Source: Mnemiopsis leidyi
Lineage: Eukaryota; Ctenophora; Tentaculata; Lobata; Bolinopsidae
Assembly (NCBI GenBank): GCA_000226015.1
Contig: JH152693.1
Location: 132,616-168,881 of the forward strand
Direction: 5' to 3'
DNA length: 36,266 nt
A model generated the notes under the pieces. It saw nothing but the letters and a program-made list of their open reading frames with translations. It had not been told where the DNA came from and made no database searches. A program made the position numbers and the translations under genes. Below are positions 12,101 to 19,400 of the stretch, one piece after another. The stretch's first letter is position 1. The number at the start of each line of letters is the position of its first letter.

Positions 12101-13117
12101 TAAAGAGTATTTTCCAGATTTCTGTACGAAACCTATACCTGATACAGGACATTCAACTTCATCAGACCCATCCCTGCAGTCGTCTTCTCCATCACAAACC
12201 CAGGAACTGTGGATACATTTATCGGCACATGCGAATTCTCCTTCGTCACATTCTGGCACTGCTTAAATGTTGGAGACAGATAAGCTTTTGCAAGTGAACT
12301 GCTTGGATTAATCACGCTTATTGGTGTTTTATCTCAACCCCTTAACTCTATAATAACTTATAATTATTTCCCCCTATTTTAACATTTCTGTTTGAATCTT
12401 AATACAATGCTTATCGGCATATGCGAATTCTCTTTCGTCACATATTTTGGCACTGCAAAAATTATTTATAATGCAAGACCATGCCCAGATTTATCACACT
12501 TTCGCAGACGGCCAAAATCAATTCCAAACTTTGTAGGATTACCAAACTTTGTACGATTATTACTACCATCAGTACCGACCAAATGCGACCCCTAATGGCC
12601 CGAGGCTAAACCCTTTTAGTTTTAAGAACAGCAACACAGGCCCCAAATTTTGCAATATTTAATTATTTAATAAGTCTAAAAATTTTAAGCTGTTTTCCAT
12701 TACTTATATTATTACGATTTTTTTATACTTTCTGACACTAAGTATAACATGACGTATTTTTTTTGCCCGAAATTCGACACATAACTCGATGTAGCCTAAA
12801 GGCAAACACCCGGTGTCTTTTCTTACCCAAAATCTATCTCATAGTCATACTTGGAAATAATTAAGGGTTACATCATGATGTTTTGCAGCTTAGCCGCGCG
12901 ATCAGTTTTTATCGATAGTTTCTGCACACGGCTAGTTTCACCACGAGAACGAACAAATTCATTTCCGGAAAACTAGGTTTTCAATGTCAATATTTATACA
13001 TATTATGAATGATTCATCAGAATTCAGAATTTGAATATACTCACAAGCTTGAGGAAAGGTCGAATGTAGAACACTCGAAAATACAAGGATCGCCAAAGCT
13101 AAAAGTAAAGCACACAT
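5880..13117 (-). CDS. Gene B: secreted LDLa-array protein (10 exons, 421 aa model)
   Basis: Join of 13045-13117, 12139-12258, 11461-11580, 10960-11073, 10456-10575, 9937-10056, 9293-9415, 7853-7975, 7631-7709 and 5880-6153, all minus strand. It totals 1266 nt and the frame closes on TAG. Residues 1-24 are a signal peptide. Residues 25-304 are seven LDLa modules, one per phase 1-1 exon. Residues 305-421 are a four-cysteine C-terminal domain shared only with gene A. LDLa modules are calcium-binding cysteine cages that bind proteins or lipoproteins; the ligand here is unknown. No transmembrane segment is seen, so the protein is probably secreted. At least two modules look impaired (exons 4 and 8). 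Gene B lies 3.1 kb downstream of gene A in the same orientation and shares both its terminal parts. Every module exon can be skipped without shifting the frame, so splice variants are likely. Confidence 0.72.
6244..6366. repeat. Three direct copies of GAGGTGT(C/T)GTAAATT
   Basis: The motif occurs near 6260, 6309 and 6350. The first copy with its left flank (ATTCGTGAGGAGGTGTCGTAAATTT) resembles the arm of the MITE at 2101 (ATTCGTGGGGAGGTGTCTC). This is therefore probably a decayed relative of that element inside the last intron of gene B. Confidence 0.45.
6721..6938 (-). mobile_element. tRNA-derived SINE, copy 1
   Basis: On the minus strand a tRNA-like head (6938-6869) has an A box TGGTGCAGTGG at 6934-6924 and a B box GGTTCAAATCC at 6891-6881. 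The ends CTGGTGG and CCGCCAG pair as a 7-bp acceptor-like stem. The anticodon arm is poor, so this is not a working tRNA. The body follows, and 69 bases of it (6721-6789) are identical to 30233-30301. It lies in the last intron of gene B. Confidence 0.75.
7286..7313. repeat. Perfect 11-bp stem hairpin
   Basis: AGCTCGCTGCA and TGCAGCGAGCT are separated by six bases, within an intron of gene B. It could form an RNA or DNA hairpin; no function can be assigned. Confidence 0.6.
7631..7709 (-). CDS. Gene B exon 9: first part of C-terminal domain
   Basis: The acceptor is CCCGCAG and the donor AG|GTTTGA. Entry is phase 1 and exit phase 2, matching exon 10. It encodes EVMDYRVN...[13 protein letters not shown]. 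It aligns over its full length with gene A 16605-16683, keeping frame, both splice sites and phase, while the flanking intron sequence differs. No start-like codon opens this frame, so it is invisible to a simple ORF search. Confidence 0.7.
7853..7975 (-). CDS. Gene B exon 8: LDLa module 7, calcium site altered
   Basis: Acceptor ATGCAG, donor TCAG|GTATAC, phase 1-1, 41 codons. All six LDLa cysteines are present, from [14 protein letters not shown] to EVDC. The usual C-x-DGSDE calcium motif reads CGGGCDE: the first acidic ligand is Gly and the Ser is a seventh Cys. This copy is probably weakly folded or non-binding. Confidence 0.68.
8229..9243 (+). pseudogene. Decayed non-LTR retrotransposon (LINE) reverse transcriptase
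   Basis: Fragments in different frames show reverse transcriptase landmarks in order. They are [18 protein letters not shown] and NNRGITL near 8350-8440, [20 protein letters not shown] near 8632-8690, a YADD box near 8962 ([11 protein letters not shown]), and a terminal [19 protein letters not shown] at about 9124-9180. Several stops and frame changes separate them, so it is dead. It lies antisense in the gene B intron between exons 7 and 8. The terminal motif is common in RTE/CR1-like LINEs, but I cannot fix the clade. Confidence 0.8.
8903..8973. repeat. Short tandem duplication inside the LINE
   Basis: The segment CCGAAAAGTGTGTGACTGAC followed by CTGAATTACGCA occurs twice in direct tandem (unit about 35 bp), immediately before the YADD box. 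It is one of the lesions that break the reverse transcriptase frame. Confidence 0.75.
9293..9415 (-). CDS. Gene B exon 7: LDLa module 6
   Basis: Acceptor TATGCAG, donor TCAG|GTAAGT, phase 1-1, 41 codons. It runs from [16 protein letters not shown] to [12 protein letters not shown], with six cysteines and an intact DGSDE calcium motif. It keeps the longer SDGKC form, whereas exons 2 to 6 have ADKC. Confidence 0.75.
9937..10056 (-). CDS. Gene B exon 6: LDLa module 5
   Basis: Acceptor TTTGCAG, donor TCAG|GTAAGT, phase 1-1, 40 codons. It has six cysteines, the intact motif DCRDGSDE, and the one-residue-shorter ADKC loop. Confidence 0.75.
10456..10575 (-). CDS. Gene B exon 5: LDLa module 4
   Basis: Acceptor TTTTGCAG, donor TCAG|GTATAG, phase 1-1, 40 codons, six cysteines, calcium motif DCGDGSDE. 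The donor is weaker than the GTAAGT of exons 3, 4, 6 and 7. Confidence 0.72.
10960..11073 (-). CDS. Gene B exon 4: LDLa module 3, relocated acceptor
   Basis: The acceptor used by sister exons (GCAG) has become GCAT. A new TCAG six bases further in (end of GCATTGTCAG) keeps phase 1 and costs two residues, so the exon starts directly at the first cysteine. It has 38 codons, six cysteines and donor TCAG|GTAAGT. Without use of the new site it would be skipped, also without a frameshift. Confidence 0.65.
11461..11580 (-). CDS. Gene B exon 3: LDLa module 2
   Basis: Acceptor TTTAAGCAG, donor TCAG|GTAAGT, phase 1-1, 40 codons, six cysteines, calcium motif DCRDGSDE. Sequence on both intronic sides is shared with the neighbouring units, so exon and intron were copied together. 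Confidence 0.75.
12139..12258 (-). CDS. Gene B exon 2: LDLa module 1
   Basis: Acceptor TTTAAGCAG, donor TCAG|GTATAG, phase 1-1, 40 codons, six cysteines, calcium motif DCRDGSDE. It is the first complete module after the signal-peptide exon. Confidence 0.75.
12410..12461 (-). pseudogene. Truncated LDLa exon relic
   Basis: The 5' half of an LDLa exon is recognisable on the minus strand: TTTTTGCAGTGCCA followed by ATGTGACGAAAGAGAATTCG and CATATGCCGATAAG. Inserted bases near the start break the frame, and the second half with the calcium motif and donor is missing. It is probably a unit cut short at the edge of the array. Confidence 0.7.
12471..13044 (-). other. Gene B intron 1 remainder
   Basis: No exon or repeat was recognised between the LDLa relic and the signal-peptide exon. 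Confidence 0.5.
13045..13117 (-). CDS. Gene B exon 1: start codon and signal peptide
   Basis: It reads [19 protein letters not shown] and then TFPQA, a short N-terminus followed by a hydrophobic core as in a cleavable signal peptide. The donor GCT T|GTGAGT leaves phase 1, matching all downstream modules. The base at -3 of the ATG is A, a favourable context. It is homologous to gene A exon 1, sharing the VLHSTF-QA end and the donor, so it is a real terminal exon and not a chance frame. Confidence 0.75.
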
Positions 13118-13480
13118 GATCGAAAAATTCTGGTACTCATATCTTATGATTAAACTTAAAGTTTTCGTAATACTAATTAAATTTGCGGGAGAAATTCGCC
13201 TTTCTACTGCTGCACCACTGCCACCGCACTTTTGGCAGGCTTCCGCTTATTGAATATCTAGCACCGGCCCATTTTAATATTATCATAATATTCATGTTTG
13301 AGATAATCCAGCATCCTGCCGTTTTGCATTCTAGTTCTACGGACTCTATTATAAAGTAATTTTCTGCAGAATAATACTGATAACGGCAATCGAGAAAATG
13401 CTAAAATGTGACGTTGATCATGCCTCATGGTTTCTGGATACAGTATCTGTAATTGTACAGTATTTTTTCCATGTCCATAT
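13118..13480 (-). promoter_or_regulatory. Presumed promoter region of gene B
   Basis: No TATA box is obvious near the start. AAAATGTGACGTTG occurs at 13404-13417 (+), about 290 bases upstream of the ATG, and also at 35388-35401, about 180 bases upstream of the gene A ATG. It contains TGACG, the half-site of CREB/ATF-type factors. It may be a shared regulatory element or simply residual homology. Confidence 0.3.
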
Positions 13481-13610
13481 ACTTGTGTTTTTTTTTGCGA
13501 AGCAGAAAAGCAAAAGAAGTGGTGGTCGTGGAAGGGGTAGGGTATTTGTCGCGGTGATACCCGACGGCCGACTCCCGCAGCTCAAAGCTGAATGGTAGAC
13601 GGATATCAAT

Positions 13611-13676
13611 CTCGTCAAGTAGGGTATATATCAATATGAGTAGGGTATGTATGAGTAAGGTATATATCAATATGCC
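13611..13676. repeat. Short degenerate tandem repeat
   Basis: Units of the form GTAGGGTATATATCAATATG and GAGTAGGGTATGTAT repeat about three times in direct orientation, upstream of gene B. Confidence 0.6.
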
Positions 13677-13762
13677 CAATAGCAGTTGTACTAGAGTTTG
13701 GAAGTTAGCCGTATGCGTGGTGTGACTGTGCTCGATGGCAATACTTAGAGTCTTGTCACACC

Positions 13763-14208
13763 TTCACATATGACGTCAGCAAATTTTTGGTAATTTTTAC
13801 CCCCCTCCCCCCTTCTGTCATCATTCGTCATCATAACAAACCGCCCCCCCCCCTAAATGTCAATGGTAAATTACCATAATGACATCATCACAGTCGGAAC
13901 CCCCCCTACTTCATGATTTTTGGTTTAATTTGCAGTAATTTTTGAAACTTTTTTACTAAGTCACTGAAAACACAGTATTTAACCAGATTTCTGAATCAGA
14001 ATTTTTACTTGAACATTTTCTTCTGATTTTGTGAAATTCTGATTAAAATTTTCAAAAGAAATTTAAAAGAATTTTTAAAAAATCCTATAAATTCTAAAAA
14101 ATTTTTAATGACATCATCATTGGCCAAACCCCCCTTCACCTCGTCATCAATCGTCATCATTTGGAAACCCCCTCCAGTTTCACTCTAGGTGATGACGTCA
14201 TATGTGAA
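13763..14208. mobile_element. Foldback element with 16-bp inverted ends
   Basis: TTCACATATGACGTCA at 13763-13778 is perfectly inverted at 14193-14208. The 446-bp span contains C-rich runs and repeated CATCATCGTCATCAT-like stretches, each followed by AACCCCCC, and has no coding capacity. It looks like a non-autonomous foldback or MITE. The ends contain TGACGTCA, itself a palindrome. Confidence 0.6.
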
Positions 14209-14269
14209 CGACCCCTTAGACTTATTTAAGTGGAGTTAAGATTATGGCATCCGATTTACCGATCCAGGC

Positions 14270-15180
14270 AAACTAAAAAATGAGCGTATTGTAAGGACTC
14301 TTTGTGGAACATCTTAGCCATCTCAGAAACTTGCTCTAGAGCTGTTTTTAATCTTAAAGAGGTGATTCCTACTAGGTGAGTTCCTACTATCGAACTAGAC
14401 GTAAACGAAGAGCGTCAGGAAATTTGACTAAGCCTAATAGAGTCCACCAACGGCACACTAAAAAATTGAACGTATTTTAATTTTAAAACTTTTCGTGGAA
14501 CTAGCTCTGGAGCTGCTTTTAAACTTTGAAGCGATGATTCCTACTGTCGAGTTTGATGTAGTGGAAGAGTCTCACTCTTAGGAACTTTGACTGAGCCTGA
14601 CAGAGTTCACCTACGGCACACTGAATAATTGAACGCATTTTAAGCACTTTTGTAGAACTTTTTAGCTATCTCAAAAACTACCTCTAGGACTAGAGCTGCT
14701 TAGAAACTTTGAGAGGTTATTCCTACTATCGAACTTGATGTAATCGAATAGTCTCGGGAACTTTGAAAAAGTCCACTTACAACACACTAGAAATTAAACG
14801 TTTTTTAACTTTAAGGACTTTTCGAGGATCTTCTTAGCTATTTCAAAAACTAGCTGTCTCTAGATCTGCTTTGAAACTTTAAGACTAAAGAGGTTATTCC
14901 TACTTAAATATTCCTACTTATTATATATACTATCGAACATACACTCAAAAAATTGAACGTTTTTTTTTACTGGGGACCTTGGTCTTTGTTGGAGGGGACT
15001 GGTAAAAATTTAATATGAAAATCGAAATTTGGGAATTTTTTGTCATAATAATATTTTTTTAAATACGTTCAATTTTCAGTGTCTGGTCGATAGTACTAGT
15101 AGGAAGAACGTTTCAACTCATGGATCAAGAAGTAGAGCTAATTTTTGAAATGGCTAAGAAGATCCTGGAAAAGATTACGC
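14270..15180. repeat. Degenerate 157-186 bp tandem repeat with an inverted copy
   Basis: Five starts of the form AAAAAATTGAACGTATTTTAA occur near 14274, 14460, 14622, 14790 and 14947. They are followed in order by a GTGGAACTTCTTAGC-like stretch, CTAGAGCTGCTTT, GATTCCTACTATCGA and CACACT. After a spacer, 15060-15175 carries the same unit in opposite orientation (ACGTTCAATTTT...AGTAGAGCTAATTTTTGAAA). It is non-coding and lies between genes A and B. Confidence 0.7.
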
Positions 15181-16050
15181 TTAAAGATAAAATAATTTTG
15201 AAATTATTAACATGTTTCCAAGCGTAATATCTTGTTGGTGAGATTGTTATTAGCTCAAGGCAACAAGTTTCTTTTCGACAGTAAGTCAGTGACCGCGATC
15301 AAGTTTTTTTCCATCGACCATGGGGCAAATTTTAATTCCCGGGTAACTCTAAATTTTTTAGTCCTAAGTTAAAGAAGTGAGAAACCCACATGTTCACGTT
15401 GCCCGGATCCTGAGTATTTTAGACTTAGTCCTAAGTAGTCCTGCAGTGTGACCTCTTATGAATATAACCTTGATCTTCCAAATTAAGCGCTTGGTAACCG
15501 TAACCTAGCGATCTGAGTGTCCCAAACTGAGTAGCCCCACACTGGCCGAGTGGCGTTATAGCTATGAGAAGAACATTCACTTCTGATCAGGTCTGATGCA
15601 AGGTCGGCTACCCAATCATGGTGTGAATGGTATAGAGTCTTTTATAGAGCTTCGAAAGTTAAGTTTGAATTTGGACCAAGTTTCACATCCAGAAGACGAC
15701 ACAGTAAAATTAAAGGTATAGAGAGCTTCACTTTCGAAAATAAAATTAGTATGTATCTATAGAATTGAAGGGTACAACTACAAGCATATACTTATAGCAT
15801 ATAAATTGTCGAATTCAATCTTCAATATCCATAAAAATGAGAAAATAATTTAATTGATAGGCATGAAGTTTAACTTTAAACTTTGAAGAATGATATCTAA
15901 TTCCGATATTGCATTGGAATTGGGCATTGTAAAAGCGACGGACACTTTAAACATTTTCAAGGGGATAAAATTTCAATATATCATAAATGTAGAAGTAAAT
16001 GTAAGATGAAGAAGGTTCAAATTGTAATTATATTGTTAAATTAAATTCAT
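15181..16050. other. 3' flank of gene A
   Basis: No exon was recognised. A possible minus-strand ATTAAA poly(A) variant lies near 15850, but there is no canonical AATAAA close to the gene A stop. A stretch at 15545-15625 contains TGGCCGAGTGGCGT, like a tRNA A box, but has no convincing B box. Confidence 0.4.
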
Positions 16051-16073
16051 CAATAAGAATTAATGTTTAATGT

Positions 16074-16110
16074 TAATTTCATCGTTAATGTCAAGTTAAC
16101 GATGAAATTA
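16074..16110. repeat. Perfect 15-bp inverted repeat in gene A 3' region
   Basis: TAATTTCATCGTTAA and TTAACGATGAAATTA are separated by seven bases, with imperfect pairing extending the arms to about 16056-16130. It lies about 115 bases downstream of the gene A stop, so it could form a hairpin in the 3' UTR. Confidence 0.6.
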
Positions 16111-16223
16111 TCATTAAACCATTATTCTTAATGATGATACAGATAAGTTTAAAAATGCAACCCTTAAAGTCAGGATCTCATCAGTTCTTAAATGTTCTTA
16201 ATCTCACTTAATTCCATATAAAT

Positions 16224-16461
16224 TCAAATTTCAGCTGCACCAAGTTCGAAACAATGTAGATAGGAGATTCTGTCTCGAACTACAATGGACACACACGAAT
16301 CCTCACAGACCCTAGCAGCAAGAAGCCGGCCCGAGATGACATAACGTCCGCCCGTTCCACTTACTCGTACTCCTGGAATTGTGCTGCCACAAGCTTGTAC
16401 CTCTATCGCTCTTCTGTCACGGTCACGGTGCAGCAAGAAGAGTTCTCCTTCTTTGTAGTAA
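16224..16461 (-). CDS. Gene A exon 24: second part of C-terminal domain, with stop
   Basis: Acceptor AATTTTAG, phase 2 entry, ending at TGA. It encodes [53 protein letters not shown] and [12 protein letters not shown]. Its four cysteines are conserved with gene B exon 10. A read-through donor (CTTG|GTGCAG) exists before the stop, but nothing suitable was seen to join it. Confidence 0.72.
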
Positions 16462-19400
16462 CTAAAATTTGATGCAAAAAATTACATTTCTGGCGTATAC
16501 AGTCTGTATAAACCAAGAAATACTCCATTTCAGAAATCGGAAACAGCTTCATTCTTTGTTATAAATTTCCAAACAGCTTAATTCTAGGTTATTAATTTCC
16601 AAACCTCATCAAGATGGTTAGTGAGAACTGTCTCGCATTGTTTATGTTATCTCGTAATAAGTCTACTCTGTAGTCCATTACCTCTGCGGGTTGCCGATGT
16701 TTTACAAACACACATCATCAAAATAACTATTATCGTGATTTTATACAATACAATGAAGCAACAACCATGGTTACGCCAGCTGACACCGCATACTCGCTTT
16801 AATATACGGTTTGTTAGAGCTATAAAGTTTTACAAAGTCACGTGGGAGTATCGAGTAATGAGTATCGAGTAAAACCCTCACCGTTGTAGCAGAAAACAGA
16901 TGCCAGTTCATGGGGGGCACACATGTACTCGGTCGAGTTAGAGCCGTCTGGATATGACCTGTCCTTGCATTCTTCTCCCTCACAGGTCAGCCTCGTTGAC
17001 ACGAAGCTTGTTCCATTTCTGAGGAGCTGGGAGGGTCCCTTTCTGCCTGTTGCCCAGCCAAAGTAGGAGCACATCACCGCAGCCGTGGTGTCGGTGAAGC
17101 TATCATCGCACACTCCCCCGTAAACGTCCGAATCTTCCAGTTTCTTTTCCACAACGTACAAGCCTCGTGGATCTCGGGGAGTCAGCTGAAACTGACTCGT
17201 CACGTTTGCTATCAGACCTGGAGATTTAAATGTTAATAAGTCCTAGTATCCTTTATGTTCCATTAACTGAAGTTACACACTACATATATCGCACGTGCAA
17301 AATGAAAGACGCGCACATGGCACACTCATAACGTGTAATGCTGAATACACGCGGCTGATGTAAGTTAAGATATTAGCATCCAGACGGAGTATTTCTTGTT
17401 TTGTTGTACGCGCGTTCGTCAGCTTTTGTATTTGTAGGAATAACGTAATACGTTTGCTATCACCTATACATTGTATATTCTTTTAGTAGTGGTAGTTGAA
17501 GTAGTAGTACTACTAGTAGTAGTAGTAGATTATAGACCCTGATTATAGATATTATTTACCCTGATTATAGACATTTTGTTCTGAAGTACGGCCAAAATTT
17601 GACCATAATTACTCAGTTCTTTTTTACTCTTTCAGCTTGTTTTGAATTACTGACCTCCAACAGCCAGCTCCCCTTCTTTAAGATAGGAGATTTTGTTCAC
17701 TGATCACTGGTTAAGTGTTAACTGTTATGACCAGTTCGAAGCCTTAACTGCGGCCAGTTACTTGTAGGTGTATTTTCAAGCTTTTAGTGAAGATTCTTTG
17801 ATTTTGCCTGAATCGTGTAAGCCGTCAAAGAGTTTTTGTTCAAATTAAAACATTCAGCTTACATGCCTTTTTTGAGCTTTCAATCAAATCAGCCGAAGTC
17901 TTTTAAATGATGAAGCGCTTAGCTAAATGCTGTGGCTAAGTTAGTAAGTTCTATTCTATCAGTAACATGATAATCATTTTGCGGTAAGTTAGAGTCAAGT
18001 TTTCCGCTCTGTTCTTAGTCTGGGATCTGAAGCGAAAATCTTTGATTTTATCTTTCTTTCCTATAGCTTTGACAAAATCGTGTTTAATGAAATAATTTTC
18101 TCATTGATAACGTCGAATTGTGCAGTGGAAAACCACCGCAATGTCTGATTCCTGATAACAATTTTGCCTCAATTTCCTAAAACTAATTAGGCTGCAAAAT
18201 CTCGCGGGTCGAATTGCATCGAGCTCGTACTATCTTATCTTGTTTTAATTAAACATGGACTGAATCTAATTAGGTTCTTTACGTTTAAGACGGTTTTTGA
18301 AGAACGATCTTTCGCCATCTAAACCGCAGATATTTACACTTCAATGCAGTTTGACGATATTTATCAATTTAAGGTTCAGCAAGGATTTGGACTAATTGAT
18401 CTAATATATTAGGATATTTGCTTATATAATATACCATGGAGATAAACCCCCAATATCAATTCCAAGTGATATTGTGACTGAATTCAAAAAATATGGGAAA
18501 TACTTGACGTTAATTCAAAATCAAAACTTTGTAATACTAATGAATGGCAGGGGGATTACAAGTAAGTGCAAACTAGAATTCTCCAGAAAGTACTATATCG
18601 TACTACCTTTCTCGGGGCCGCATGACAGATACACATCTTCAACATGAGAACAGTCGTGTTCCAATACGTAGGTACAATCGCTGTTTCCGCTGCATGCAAA
18701 GTTGTCCAGCACTATGTTGTATACTTCAGAGGCAAAACTGGGTGGAGGTTGTTATTTTGTGAGAAAAACAACTTTTTAAATCAGCAAATTGTTTTTAAGA
18801 TTTTGATTTATTTTTTTGCAAATTGAGGTAGAGGGGTGAGAGAAACTCTGACCTAAGTCGACAACCTGGGACCTACCCAAATCCAATGGTCGATTAACAA
18901 AATAATTTGGCCTTGAGCATTGCACTCTTGAAGTTAGACCCGACATGTGACTGGGACAAATGGTCACAAAACCGTGGTCACCTTGTAATTGCACTGCCCA
19001 ATTCAATTCAAAATATTTAGAATTCAAATTATATTAATGAGAGGACTGAGCATAGACAAAATCATAGTTTCATAATTAATTTTCATCAATCATTCAAAAG
19101 TTACCTGAACGATTCTGTTACATTGTACCGTCGGAAATATCGGGAGTCTTCAAAACCGAGCTGTATACAGACAGTAGCTATGGAGTTCTCATTAAAGTAA
19201 TCGTCACATACCGTACCTCTGTCCGTTCGATCTGAAATCAATTCTGAGTCAAATTGCTGTTGGTTTTATCGCTTCTAAATATTCCATTTAACAGATTCAT
19301 AATAAGCCTCGCCTGTTTTGATCCATATGTCAAGAGAAGGGTATAATCGTCTTAGAGTCTTACCAACATGAATGTTGACACAGCATTACACTTACATATA

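Larger units (their letters stand above)
9250..12470 (-). repeat. Tandem array of LDLa exon-plus-intron units
   Basis: Six LDLa exons and a truncated seventh copy are spaced about 500-700 bp apart. The intervening introns are also recognisably repeated: for example CCCCTTAACT(C/T)TA, ACAATTCTGTT(C/T), CAAACAGACTGCTC and AATCATTCATGAAT recur between exons in the same order. The array therefore grew by tandem duplication of a genomic unit. Confidence 0.8.

Noticed and set aside
13418-13679. Minus-strand ORFs of 66 and 84 codons upstream of gene B
   Set aside because: Low-complexity content (runs of Leu/Ile/Thr from short tandem repeats), no homology between overlapping frames and no splice support.
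15545-15625. tRNA-Leu-like A box TGGCCGAGTGGCGT
   Set aside because: No B box at the right distance and no cloverleaf; at most a very old SINE fragment.
5880-16461. A single gene from 35214 to 5880
   Set aside because: An in-frame stop at 16224, a second signal-peptide exon at 13117 and a second C-terminal domain favour two genes. Fusion transcripts that skip these cannot be excluded.
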